DNA of 64,000 nt. Origin: Eubacteriales bacterium. Its GTDB lineage: Bacteria; Bacillota; Clostridia; Lachnospirales; Lachnospiraceae. The stretch lies in assembly GCA_030524715.1 (NCBI GenBank), contig JAUNGB010000004.1, positions 1 to 64,000 on the forward strand, given 5' to 3'. Below are positions 43,367 to 52,508 of the stretch, one piece after another; within the stretch, counting starts at the first letter, position 1; every line of letters starts with the position of its first letter. The translations under genes and the position numbers were made by a program. The notes under the pieces are model-generated. The model searched no databases. It was not told the origin of the DNA and saw only the letters and a program-made list of their open reading frames with translations.

Positions 43367-44197
43367 ATGAAGAAAAAGACAAGAAAAAAAATAGTTTTTT
43401 ATTTTTTGTTGACAGTTGCCGCTGTTGTATGGATGCTTCCTCTGGTGATGATCGTGCTTTCAGCAATTCGAAAGACTTCAGAATTCTATACAAATCTGAA
43501 CCTTTTCTCTATTCCGGAGACGATTCAGTGGGAAAATTTTACGGATGCGTGGAATAAGGGAAATCTGGGGCGGTATATGGCCAATGGACTTCTGGTAAGC
43601 TGTGTGGAGGTTCCATTGGAAGTGCTGCTTTCTTCGATGTGTGCTTTTGCGCTGACAAGATTAAAGGTAAAGCACAGCAACGCTTTGTTCATGTTCATCC
43701 TGGTTGGAATGATGCTGCCAAGACAGATGGCGTTGATTCCTCTGAATATTATGTACACAAAAGCCGGACTGGTTAATACATATCCGGGTTTATGGCTTAC
43801 TTATGTGGGATTTGGTATTCCTATGGGCGTATTGGTATTCCGCGGATTTTTCCGTTCGATTCCCATGGAATTGGACGAGGCGGCCAAAATTGACGGCTGT
43901 GGGAAATACAGGCTGTTTGCGTCGGTTATCATGCCTGTGGCAAAGCCTGCGGTAGCAACGATGTGCATCCTTGATTTTTTGGGTACTTGGAATGAATTTT
44001 TGCTTCAGAGTGTGCTGATCACCAAAGATACCATGAAAACTGTACCCAACGGACTTTTAAGCTTTATGGGCGAATTCAGTACGGATTACGGGCTGCTCAG
44101 CGCCGGCGTGCTGATTTCGATTATTCCGGTTTTGGTTATTTATCTCGTATTCCAGAGACAATTTGTAGAAGGAATGGCTGGAGCTGTGAAAGCATAA
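43367..44197 (+). CDS. ABC sugar permease, MalG type, second importer
   Basis: 276 residues, six helices, EAA loop DEAAKIDGCGKYRLFASVIMPVAKP and the family C-terminus RQFVEGMAGAVKA. GAGGAGGCTGAGT precedes the ATG. It couples to the preceding permease in the same transcript and is followed after 75 bp by the DUF5060-type glycosidase. Confidence 0.93.
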   Translation: MKKKTRKKIVFYFLLTVAAVVWMLPLVMIVLSAIRKTSEFYTNLNLFSIPETIQWENFTDAWNKGNLGRYMANGLLVSCVEVPLEVLLSSMCAFALTRLKVKHSNALFMFILVGMMLPRQMALIPLNIMYTKAGLVNTYPGLWLTYVGFGIPMGVLVFRGFFRSIPMELDEAAKIDGCGKYRLFASVIMPVAKPAVATMCILDFLGTWNEFLLQSVLITKDTMKTVPNGLLSFMGEFSTDYGLLSAGVLISIIPVLVIYLVFQRQFVEGMAGAVKA

Positions 44198-44272
44198 AAA
44201 TCTGAAAAATTATGGGATTCCCTGTAAAATTTGTCTGCATTATAGTTACGGAAAACTATGGAATCGAGGTGA

Positions 44273-45808
44273 ATGATGAAATATAAAAACACAGTGGAAA
44301 AATGGGGAATGTTTGAGGCGGCCTGTGAAGGAAAGACGGAGGGGAATCCTTTTCGGGATTTTACCATTTCAGGAAGCTTCCGGGGAGAAAAGGAGAAAGT
44401 AGAAGCGGAAGGCTTTTATGATGGAGACGGCGTCTATAAAGTACGCTTTATGCCCTCTTTTGAGGGAAAGTACAGTTTCTGTATAAGAGGAACCTTTTCA
44501 GATGAAATTTATGAAGGGAGTTTTTTGGTTACAGCGCCGTCCAAGGAAAATCACGGGCCGATAAGAACTGCCAATACCTACCATTTTGCCTATGAGGATG
44601 GGACACCATATTATCCAGTTGGGACTACATGCTATGTGTGGGAACTGCAGAAGGACGAAAAAGTCATCCAGACCCTGGAAAGCTTAAAGGAAGCCGGCTT
44701 TAATAAAATCCGTTTCTGCATACTTCCCAAACACTATGATTATAATTTGGGTGAGCCGCGTTCCTATCCGTATGAGGGGACGCCTATGGACAGCAGTATA
44801 TTGACGGAAGAGAATTTTCGGGAATATACAGGAAAAACGGAAGGAAATTGCTGGGATTTTGAAAGGTTTTGTCCGGAACATTTCCAAAATATTGAAAATT
44901 GTATTTTGGAACTGCAAAAGCTGGGCGTGGAAGCGGATCTGATCGTGATGCATCCTTATGACCGCTGGGGCTTTTCAAGGATGACAAGAGAGCAGGATGA
45001 TCTATACTGGAATTATGTGATTTCCAGATTTTCCGCATTCCGTAACGTATGGTGGTCTCTTGCCAACGAATACGATCTGCTGGACTGTAAAACTCAGGAA
45101 GACTGGGAGCATTACGGCAATCTCCTGTGTCAAAAGGATGCCTGCGGACATTTGAGGTCTATCCATAACTGCCGTCCGTTTTATGATTATTCAAGACCAT
45201 GGATCACTCACTGCAGTATTCAGCGTCAGGATCTGTATAAAACTGCGGAAATGGTTCAGGAATGGAGAATACGCTACAGGAAGCCGGTAGTTTTGGATGA
45301 GATTGCATATGAGGGAAACCTTCCTTTAGGATGGGGAAATATTACCGGAGAGGAAATGGTCAGGAGGTTTTGGGAAGCGTTTCTAAGAGGCGGCTATGCC
45401 GGGCATGGAGAAACGTATTGGAATCCTCAGGGAGTATTGTGGTGGTCTCATGGCGGGAGGCTTTTGGGAGAGAGCTGGAAGAGAGTACGTTTCTTACATA
45501 AGATCATGTGCGAAACACCGGGAATCGGATTGAAGTTTAAGGAAATGGAAAGAGACGATATCTGTGCGGTACCGGAGGATTTTACACTTGCCCAAAAGAC
45601 TGGATATCATTTGTTTTATTATAGTTTTATGCAGCCGTGCTTTGAGAAGTTTTATTTTGATGAGGATACGGAGTATCAGGTGGAAGTCATTGATACCTGG
45701 AATATGGTCATCGAGAATGCAGGTAAGTTTAAAGGGAAATTTACCATTAAGCTTCCGGGCAGGCAGTATATGGCGATTCGGATCCGGAAGGCATCGCAGG
45801 TGGTATAG
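44273..45808 (+). CDS. DUF5060/DUF4038-type putative glycosidase (GH140-like)
   Basis: 511 residues. An N-terminal beta-sandwich of DUF5060 type (residues 5-85: VEKWGMFEAACEGKTEGNPF... VRFMPSFEGKYSF), then a TIM barrel of DUF4038 type (PYYPVGTTCYVWE; LKEAGFNKIRFCILPKHYDY; VWWSLANEYDLL with a likely acid/base Glu; KPVVLDEIAYEGN with a likely nucleophile Glu) and a C-terminal beta domain (DUF5605-like). It belongs to the GH-A style of retaining glycosidases. DUF4038 includes GH140 apiosidase, but apiose specificity is only a possibility. ATGATG at 44273/44276 follows GAGGTGA; the second ATG has better spacing. No signal peptide. Same operon as the second importer. Confidence 0.8.
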   Translation: MMKYKNTVEKWGMFEAACEGKTEGNPFRDFTISGSFRGEKEKVEAEGFYDGDGVYKVRFMPSFEGKYSFCIRGTFSDEIYEGSFLVTAPSKENHGPIRTANTYHFAYEDGTPYYPVGTTCYVWELQKDEKVIQTLESLKEAGFNKIRFCILPKHYDYNLGEPRSYPYEGTPMDSSILTEENFREYTGKTEGNCWDFERFCPEHFQNIENCILELQKLGVEADLIVMHPYDRWGFSRMTREQDDLYWNYVISRFSAFRNVWWSLANEYDLLDCKTQEDWEHYGNLLCQKDACGHLRSIHNCRPFYDYSRPWITHCSIQRQDLYKTAEMVQEWRIRYRKPVVLDEIAYEGNLPLGWGNITGEEMVRRFWEAFLRGGYAGHGETYWNPQGVLWWSHGGRLLGESWKRVRFLHKIMCETPGIGLKFKEMERDDICAVPEDFTLAQKTGYHLFYYSFMQPCFEKFYFDEDTEYQVEVIDTWNMVIENAGKFKGKFTIKLPGRQYMAIRIRKASQVV

Positions 45809-45859
45809 GCTTCAGCATATTTTAAGGAATAAAAATAATATAAAACGGGAGGATATGGA

Positions 45860-46924
45860 ATGAGCAAGGTAGATGAAATTACAAGAGAAAGCTGGATATT
45901 GAGCAGCTTTCCGGAATGGGGAACCTGGCTGAATGAGGAAATTGAAGAAGAAGAGGTTAAAGAAGGCACGGTTGCGATGTGGTGGCTGGGCTGCACCGGA
46001 CTCTGGATAAAAACGCCGGGCGACTGCAATATCAGCATAGATTTCTGGTGCGGCAACGGAAAAAGAACGAAAAAGAATAAATATATGGCAAAGGGACATC
46101 AGATGGCAAATATGTGCGGAGGCCGGTTACTCCAGCCGAATTTAAGAGCAATGCCTACGGTTCTGGATCCTTTTGCGGTTAAAAAAGTGGACGCAGTACT
46201 TGCCACGCATTATCATCAGGATCATATGGATCCCAACTATGCGGCAGCAGTTCTGAGGAATATAGAAAGCAAGGTGCCGTTCATCGGGCCAAAGGAATCT
46301 ATTAATACCTGGAGAAAATGGGGGGTTCCTGAAGAACGGTTCATAGAGGTAAAGCCGGGAGATCATCTGATGATCAAGGATATTGAAATTGAAGTGCTGG
46401 AATCCTTTGACAGAACCTGCCTTGTGACCACAAACGGAGAGGAAGATATCCGTGGTACCTGTCCTGATAATATGGATGAAAAAGCTGTCAATTACCTGAT
46501 AAAGACGCCGGGAGGCAATATTTATCACAGTGGAGACAGCCATTATTCCATTTATTTTGCCAAGCATGGAAAAGAGCATGAGATCGATGTGGCGTTTGGT
46601 TCTTACGGGGAGAACCCGGTAGGGATTGCGGACAAAATGACTTCCTGCGATATTTTGAGAATGGCAGAAGCGCTGAGATGTAAGGTAGTGATACCTATTC
46701 ACTATGATATCTGGACAAATTTTATGGCGGATACCAGAGAGATTGAGGTTTTGTATGAAATGAAGAAGGATCGTCTCGGATATCAGTTCCATCCCTTTAT
46801 CTGGGAGGTAGGAGGAAAATATATTTATCCTACGGACGCCGGGAAACGCCGTTACCACCACGACAGAGGATTTTCGGATTGTTTTACAGAAGAACCGAAT
46901 ACGCCGTTTCGTTCTATTTTGTAA
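45860..46924 (+). CDS. UlaG-like metallo-beta-lactamase-fold lactonase
   Basis: 354 residues, matching the L-ascorbate-6-phosphate lactonase family in length and motifs: [16 protein letters not shown], the metal motif [62 protein letters not shown] and [13 protein letters not shown]. Such enzymes open phosphorylated sugar lactones. No ascorbate PTS genes are present here, and the gene lies among glycosidases and an ABC importer, so the true substrate may be another aldonolactone. GGGAGG precedes the ATG. Together with the distant UlaE-like gene at 34548 it hints at a sugar-acid or L-pentulose route. Confidence 0.88.
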   Translation: MSKVDEITRESWILSSFPEWGTWLNEEIEEEEVKEGTVAMWWLGCTGLWIKTPGDCNISIDFWCGNGKRTKKNKYMAKGHQMANMCGGRLLQPNLRAMPTVLDPFAVKKVDAVLATHYHQDHMDPNYAAAVLRNIESKVPFIGPKESINTWRKWGVPEERFIEVKPGDHLMIKDIEIEVLESFDRTCLVTTNGEEDIRGTCPDNMDEKAVNYLIKTPGGNIYHSGDSHYSIYFAKHGKEHEIDVAFGSYGENPVGIADKMTSCDILRMAEALRCKVVIPIHYDIWTNFMADTREIEVLYEMKKDRLGYQFHPFIWEVGGKYIYPTDAGKRRYHHDRGFSDCFTEEPNTPFRSIL

Positions 46925-46945
46925 AGAAATACGGGGTGAAAGAAC

Positions 46946-47980
46946 ATGAAATTTCAAAAACAGATATTAGGGCAGATGGAACGGTGTTATGCAGTTTCTG
47001 TGATGGAATATAAAAATCATCCGTATGTATTTTTTGCAACTGAAGGAAAAAACGGGGGCTGTATTGCTTTTGAAGCAGAAAAATGGGAAAACAGCTCCAG
47101 CGTCTGGGAAACGCCGGGCGGCACTATGAGTATGGTTCCTCTGTCAGGAGAAAGAGGCTTTTTGGCTATTCAGAAATTTTACCGTCTGTATGAATGGGAA
47201 GAGGCGGAATTAGTCTGGTGTTATCCCGCCGGGGATGGCGGATGGAGGGTAAAGGAGCTTTTTACTTTACCGTATATACATAGATTTGATGTGTTGAAAA
47301 GGGATGGAAAAGAGTATCTGATCTGCTGTACCCTGGCAGCACACAAAAAAGAAAGGGCGGACTGGTCACAGCCGGGCGCCGTCTATACGGCGGAGCTTCC
47401 CGGGGATTTAAATACGCCGTTTACGTTAAAAAAATTAGAACTGGATATTTATCAGAATCATGGATTTGTTAAAAAAGAAGCCGATGGCTATGATATTGCA
47501 TTTGTAGGGGGAAGAGAAGGCATTTTCCGAATAACCCCTCCGGGAAAGGATCATGCCGGCTGGCAGACAGAACAGATATTTTACGCTCCTGTCAGTGATA
47601 TGGATTGGATCGATATAGACGGGGACGGAGAACCGGAACTGGCAACAATTGAAGAATTTCACGGCTGCTATTACAGGATTTATAAAAAAAGAGAAGACGG
47701 CTATCGTTTGGTATTCCAACATCCGGAGGAAACAGAATTTTATCATGTAGTAAAAAGCGGAACTTTATGCGGCAGGCCGGTTTTTGTCGGAGGATGCAGA
47801 AGAGGAAAGCAGCAGTTATTTGTGGTAGAGTGTACAGAAGGGAAATTTACCGTCCATACGGCAGACGAAGGCGTTGGCCCGAGTAATGCGGTTATTTATC
47901 ACGGGGCAGAGTATGATTATATTTGCTCCGCTAACAGAGAAACAGGTGAAGCGGCAGTATATAAGGTGACTGAAGGATAA
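46946..47980 (+). CDS. cytoplasmic beta-propeller protein of unknown function (FG-GAP/VCBS-like)
   Basis: 344 residues without signal peptide, made of repeated beta-blades: FLAIQKFYRLYEWEEAELVWC, HRFDVLKRDGKEYLICCTLA, VSDMDWIDIDGDGEPELATI (a Ca-binding DxDGDGxxE loop), AGCRRGKQQLFVV-like and GPSNAVIYHGAEYDYICSANR. The number of blades is about seven. Related folds occur in lyases that act on rhamnose-glucuronate linkages and in other sugar enzymes, so a catalytic role is possible, but no family assignment is supported. It sits between the lactonase and the GH106-like gene with gaps of 21 and 9 bases, clearly in their operon. Confidence 0.6.
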   Translation: MKFQKQILGQMERCYAVSVMEYKNHPYVFFATEGKNGGCIAFEAEKWENSSSVWETPGGTMSMVPLSGERGFLAIQKFYRLYEWEEAELVWCYPAGDGGWRVKELFTLPYIHRFDVLKRDGKEYLICCTLAAHKKERADWSQPGAVYTAELPGDLNTPFTLKKLELDIYQNHGFVKKEADGYDIAFVGGREGIFRITPPGKDHAGWQTEQIFYAPVSDMDWIDIDGDGEPELATIEEFHGCYYRIYKKREDGYRLVFQHPEETEFYHVVKSGTLCGRPVFVGGCRRGKQQLFVVECTEGKFTVHTADEGVGPSNAVIYHGAEYDYICSANRETGEAAVYKVTEG

Positions 47981-47989
47981 AGGAGAGAT

Positions 47990-50900
47990 ATGCCGGAATA
48001 TACAGAAAAAGATACGGAACAATTAAGGGGGATTTTCAAAGACCCTCCGTCCGGATATAGAAGCGCCCCTTTCTGGTCATGGAACTGCAGGCTTGATGGG
48101 GCAAAGATGGCAGGGCAGATACCGGTTTTTAAAGAGATGGGATTCGGAGGTTTCCATATCCATGTGCGGACTGGCCTGGATACGGAATATCTGGGAGAAG
48201 AATATATGCAGGTCGTCCGGGAATGTGTAAAAACAGCGAAGGCCCAGGGGCTGTATGTATGGATATATGATGAGGACAGATGGTCGTCAGGCGCTGCCGG
48301 AGGCATGGTTACAAAGGAAATAAAGTACAGGCAAAAATATCTGTTATTTACCCCGGATTCCTATGAAAAGGCGGGGGCGTCAGAGGCGGGAAGAGGCTTT
48401 CTGGCCCAGCCTTCCCGTGCCTGCAACGGAAGACTGCTGGCACGATATGACGTTAGTCTGGATAAGCAGGGATATTTAACTGATTATCGTATTTTATCCC
48501 CGGGAGAGACCGCACATGGAGAGGAATGGTTCGCATATCTGGAAACGGAAAGAAGCAATCCCTGGTATAATTATCAGACCTACAGCGATACATTAAAAAG
48601 AGAAGCAGTGGAACGATTTCTGGAAATTACTCATGAAGCCTATAACCGGGCTGTGGGAGACGAATTTGGAAAAACTATTCCGGCATTCTTTACCGACGAG
48701 CCGCAGTTTTCCAATAAGCATGTACTTCCCTTTCCGGACAGCAGGACAGACGTTACGCTGCCGTGGACAGATGATCTGGAAGAGGGGTTTACACAAAAAT
48801 ATGGGCAGTCTCTTCTGGGGCATTTGCCGGAACTGATATGGGAACTGCCGGGAGATGAGCTTTCATGGATCCGATACCAGTATCACGATTATGTTGCCGG
48901 AAGATTCGTGGAGGCCTTTTTTGAAACAAGTATGAAGTGGTGTCAAAGACATCATGTAAAGCTGACAGGGCATTTGATGGAGGAACCTACGCTGAAATCC
49001 CAATGTGCCGCAGTAGGAGAAACAATGCGGGCGTACAGTAAAATGGATCTGCCGGGAGTGGATATGCTGCGGCGGGATATGGAATACACAACGGTGAAAC
49101 AAGCGCAATCCGTATCACGGCAATACGGCAAGGGCGGCGTAATGAGTGAACTGTACGGCGTTACAGGGTGGGATTTTGATTTTCGGGATTACAAATTTTA
49201 CGGAGACTGGCAGGCAGCGCTGGGCGTTACCCTGAGGGTTCCTCATTTGTCCTGGGCATCCATGGAAGGAGAGGCAAAACGGGATTTTCCGGCTTCTATT
49301 TTTTATCAGTCCCCATGGTACCGGGAATTTTCATATATTGAGGATCATTTCGCAAGAGTCTCAAGTATTATGATCAGAGGCAGGGCAGTAACAAAAATTG
49401 GAGTGATACATCCTATAGAATCCTATTGGCTTCATTGGGGGCCTTCTGCCCAGACGGCAGATGTAAGAAACAGGCTGGACGAAAATTTTCAGATGCTTAC
49501 AGAATGGCTGCTTTTCGGGAAATTGGATTTTGACTTTCTCTGTGAATCCCTGCTTCCTGAGCAATGTAAACCCATAACCGGAGGACTTCAGGTCGGGGAA
49601 ATGTTTTATGAAGCTATTTTGGTACCGGGATGCGAGACATTGAGGACAACAACTGTGGAATATCTGGAAGAATTTCAGAAAAACGGTGGAACCCTTATTT
49701 TTATGGGAGATATTCCAAAACGAATGGATGCCCGTAGATCGGACAGGCCTGGTAAGCTGTACCAAAACAGCATTCATATTTCTTTTGAGAGGACTCCTGT
49801 ATTAAATGTCCTGGATAAATTCAGAGACGTAGAGATTCGGGATATGGAAGGAATGAGAGATTCCCGGCTTTTGTATCAGCTTCGGGAAGAGTTTGGCCGC
49901 AGGTGGTTGTTTTTAGCACAAGGAAAGGAACCGTATAATAAGGATATATCAAAATGCCGGAGGCTGCAGATACAGGTGAAAGGCAGCTATAAACCCATAG
50001 TCTGGGATACACTTACAGGAGATCAGAAGGAACTGCCATATACTGCTGCGGACGGGTGGACTATATTTCAATATCAGTTTTTTGACTACGACAGTCTGCT
50101 TGTGGAACTTAAAAACTATAAAATGATAGAGAAGACGGAGGTATGTGACAGGAGAGATTCCCAGGAAAAGAAACATTCTATCAAAATTCCGGAGACCGTC
50201 AGGGTACATCTTGGAGAGCCGAATGTATTACTGCTGGATAAGGCAGAATATGCTCTTGATGATGAGAAATACAACGAAAAGACAGAAATTCTGAGACTTG
50301 ATAATAAATGCAGGGAACGTCTGGGATGGAGTTGGAGAGGAATGGCGATCGCACAGCCATGGAGCGTACCTGCGGAAGAGGCTTTCCATACTCTGAAAAT
50401 GCGTTTTACGATTTACAGTGAGCTTGAACTGGATACTCTTGAGCTTGCGCTGGAAACACCGGAGAAGAAGCAGATCCAATGGAACGATCGTAAAGTGGCA
50501 TCCCGGGCAGAGGGATGGTATGTGGATCCCTCTATTCAGAAGGTAAGACTTTCGGGCCTGAAAAAAGGATGCAATATTTTGGAAATTATACAGCCTTTTG
50601 GAAAAAATACAAATACGGAGTGGGTCTACCTGTTAGGGGATTTTGGGGCAGCCCTTAAAGGAGAAGAGCAAAGGCTGATAAACTGGGACGGTACACTGGG
50701 CTTTGGAGATATTACGGTTCAGGGACTGCCTTACTATGGAGGAGAACTTGTATATGAGATTCCATTTAAAAATTCCGGGGAAGAAATAGAAGTGTGTATT
50801 CCTCATTACAGGGCCGGCGTTCTGAAAGCGGATATTGATGGAGGAAAGTCTCAGATTGTGGCATTGCCTCCTTATCGTGCAGCCTTCGGACATGTGATGC

Positions 50901-51088
50901 CGGGAGAGCATATACTGAGAGTAATTGCTTATATTTCCAGAGGTAATGCCTTTGGCCCTGTGCATCTGGCGGACGAAAAAGAAGAATGGTTTGGTCCTTC
51001 TGCATGGAGAAGCCATAAAGATGCATGGACAGAGAGCTACCGCCTGAAACAGGAAGGACTGCTCTCACGGATAGAAATCAGGGAATAG
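47990..51088 (+). CDS. GH106-like alpha-L-rhamnosidase
   Basis: 1032 residues. The N-terminal signature PFWSWNCRLDGAKMAGQIPV (27-46) followed by MGFGGFHIHVRTGL and VWIYDEDRWSSG is typical of GH106 and related large TIM-barrel enzymes. FFTDEPQF and LTGHLMEEPT supply carboxylates that may be catalytic, and residues 560-660 resemble a GATase1-like domain (YEAILVPGCETLRTTTVEYL). Two or more beta-sandwich domains end the protein, one with a galactose-binding look. It should cleave alpha-linked L-rhamnose of pectin-type oligosaccharides in the cytoplasm. AAGGAGA precedes the ATG. Last gene of its operon, closed by a strong terminator. Confidence 0.82.
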   Translation: MPEYTEKDTEQLRGIFKDPPSGYRSAPFWSWNCRLDGAKMAGQIPVFKEMGFGGFHIHVRTGLDTEYLGEEYMQVVRECVKTAKAQGLYVWIYDEDRWSSGAAGGMVTKEIKYRQKYLLFTPDSYEKAGASEAGRGFLAQPSRACNGRLLARYDVSLDKQGYLTDYRILSPGETAHGEEWFAYLETERSNPWYNYQTYSDTLKREAVERFLEITHEAYNRAVGDEFGKTIPAFFTDEPQFSNKHVLPFPDSRTDVTLPWTDDLEEGFTQKYGQSLLGHLPELIWELPGDELSWIRYQYHDYVAGRFVEAFFETSMKWCQRHHVKLTGHLMEEPTLKSQCAAVGETMRAYSKMDLPGVDMLRRDMEYTTVKQAQSVSRQYGKGGVMSELYGVTGWDFDFRDYKFYGDWQAALGVTLRVPHLSWASMEGEAKRDFPASIFYQSPWYREFSYIEDHFARVSSIMIRGRAVTKIGVIHPIESYWLHWGPSAQTADVRNRLDENFQMLTEWLLFGKLDFDFLCESLLPEQCKPITGGLQVGEMFYEAILVPGCETLRTTTVEYLEEFQKNGGTLIFMGDIPKRMDARRSDRPGKLYQNSIHISFERTPVLNVLDKFRDVEIRDMEGMRDSRLLYQLREEFGRRWLFLAQGKEPYNKDISKCRRLQIQVKGSYKPIVWDTLTGDQKELPYTAADGWTIFQYQFFDYDSLLVELKNYKMIEKTEVCDRRDSQEKKHSIKIPETVRVHLGEPNVLLLDKAEYALDDEKYNEKTEILRLDNKCRERLGWSWRGMAIAQPWSVPAEEAFHTLKMRFTIYSELELDTLELALETPEKKQIQWNDRKVASRAEGWYVDPSIQKVRLSGLKKGCNILEIIQPFGKNTNTEWVYLLGDFGAALKGEEQRLINWDGTLGFGDITVQGLPYYGGELVYEIPFKNSGEEIEVCIPHYRAGVLKADIDGGKSQIVALPPYRAAFGHVMPGEHILRVIAYISRGNAFGPVHLADEKEEWFGPSAWRSHKDAWTESYRLKQEGLLSRIEIRE

Positions 51089-51111
51089 GGATCGCAGCGG
51101 AAGGCTTTGAA

Positions 51112-51160
51112 AATTCCGGACAGATATGCGCACAGCTTGTATCTGTCCGGGATTTTTTTA
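51112..51160 (+). terminator. intrinsic terminator after the GH106-like gene
   Basis: CCGGACAGATA pairs perfectly with TATCTGTCCGG, then GATTTTTTTATT. Confidence 0.94.
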
Positions 51161-51270
51161 TTGTGAACCACTGTTCCTAGATTCTCTTTAAAATGAAATT
51201 GTGGAAAATGTGTAAAAAACAGAGAATTATTAGATAATTTAAAAAGAGCACTGGAAATATTAAAAAATAA

Positions 51271-51323
51271 TTGACACAGAGAAAGATATGTGGTACTATA
51301 CTATTTAATTAAAACGTTTTAAT
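51271..51323 (+). promoter_or_regulatory. promoter and operator of the second lacI gene
   Basis: TTGACA (51271-51276) - 17 bp - TACTAT (51294-51299). ATTAAAACGTTTTAAT (51308-51323), a perfect 16-bp palindrome, covers the expected transcription start. The 14-bp core recurs at 52464-52477, so the regulator very probably represses its own gene and the importer. Confidence 0.9.
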
Positions 51324-51342
51324 AACTATAAAGGATACATAT

Positions 51343-52374
51343 ATGAAAAAAGCAAATAAGGAAAATCGGGTTACAATTACGCAGGTAGCAAAACATGCGG
51401 GAGTTACGATTGGAACAGTTTCTCACGTAATAAACGGAACAGCTCCTATTACCAAGGAAACTGCCGACAGGGTTCATCAGGCAATCAGGGAACTTAATTA
51501 TGTACCTAATGTAATGGCAAAATCATTAAGAAGTAAAAAGAGTTATATGGTGGGACTGCTGATTCCAAACTTGAATAACAGCTTTCATTCCAAGGTTGCC
51601 AGTACCTTTGTGGATAAAGCGTATGAAAATGGATACAGTGTTCTGATATTGGGATATGAATATTCTCTGGAGCGGGAACGACGGGAGTTAAACAGGTTAG
51701 AGAGCAATAATATCGATATTATAGTTATTTTTAATGGCTGCGGTGATGAGAAGGAGATTAAGAGTTATTTGAAAAAAGGCATTTCTGTGATCCTGGCTGA
51801 CAGGAGTACGGAATTAATAGATGTACCTTATATTCAGTATGATAATAAAAAGGTCATGTATGATATTGTGAAAATGTTAAGGCGAAAAGGATATAAACGT
51901 ATCGGTTTTTTTTCCGAACCCCTTGAATTGACGAATTTAAAAGACCGATATGATGGATACAGGCAGGCGCTTCGTGAATTTGGCTATAATTTTAGGGAAG
52001 AGTATGTATTTATTCGGGAAAACCTGCAATTGGACAATCTGGAAAACGGTTACTGTTATATGAAAGAAATTCTGCAGACGCATAAGAAAGAAGAATTGCC
52101 GGATGCATGGATTGCATCCTCAGATCTTCTGGCAATCGGAATTATGAGAGCCTTTACTGAGTGCGGGTATAAAATACCTGATGATTTTGGAGTTGTCGGC
52201 TTTGATAATACAGAAATTTCGGGTTATGTAAATCCCAGAATGACAACGGTGAATCAGGATCAGAGGCTGCTCGGAGAAAGTCTGTGGAATATGGTACAGC
52301 AGATCAGCAATGGAAAAAAGGAGATAGAGAATGTCATATTATCTCAGCAGCTGGTAGAAAGAGAGTCCTGCTGA
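51343..52374 (+). CDS. LacI-family regulator of the third importer/GH78 operon
   Basis: 343 residues. Helix-turn-helix VTITQVAKHAGVTIGTVSHV (residues 9-28) with the LacI hinge region to about 65, then a two-lobed sensor domain with VGLLIPNLNNSFHSKVAS and DDFGVVGFDNTEISGYVNP. The C-terminal half has the typical dimer pattern. The perfect palindrome TTAAAACGTTTTAA lies at its own promoter and before the binding-protein gene; that central-CG palindrome is the standard LacI-type site. AAAGGATA precedes the ATG. The inducer is probably a rhamnose-containing sugar, judged only from the GH78 gene downstream. Confidence 0.95.
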   Translation: MKKANKENRVTITQVAKHAGVTIGTVSHVINGTAPITKETADRVHQAIRELNYVPNVMAKSLRSKKSYMVGLLIPNLNNSFHSKVASTFVDKAYENGYSVLILGYEYSLERERRELNRLESNNIDIIVIFNGCGDEKEIKSYLKKGISVILADRSTELIDVPYIQYDNKKVMYDIVKMLRRKGYKRIGFFSEPLELTNLKDRYDGYRQALREFGYNFREEYVFIRENLQLDNLENGYCYMKEILQTHKKEELPDAWIASSDLLAIGIMRAFTECGYKIPDDFGVVGFDNTEISGYVNPRMTTVNQDQRLLGESLWNMVQQISNGKKEIENVILSQQLVERESC

Positions 52375-52385
52375 TACGGAATGAT

Positions 52386-52415
52386 ACCTTTCATATGCTT
52401 TGGCATATGAAAGGT
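52386..52415. terminator. hairpin after the second lacI
   Basis: ACCTTTCATATGC pairs perfectly with GCATATGAAAGGT over a 4-base loop. The bases after it are TAAAAATA rather than Ts, so terminator function is uncertain. Confidence 0.5.
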
Positions 52416-52453
52416 TAAAAATAAAAGAAGGGAGGTCAGAGGAGTATATTTTT

Positions 52454-52477
52454 TTGACAGTCATTAAAACGTTTTAA
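52454..52477 (+). promoter_or_regulatory. operator and -35 box before the third binding-protein gene
   Basis: TTGACA at 52454-52459 is followed by TTAAAACGTTTTAA (52464-52477) in the spacer, so binding would block RNA polymerase. The -10 box (around TAACTA, 52475-52480) is weak. Confidence 0.85.
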
Positions 52478-52508
52478 CTAGAAAAAATTGGAAAAAGGAG
52501 GATGACTT

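Noticed and set aside
46142-46957. 271-codon minus-strand frame
   Set aside because: Antisense to the UlaG-like gene; no supporting features.
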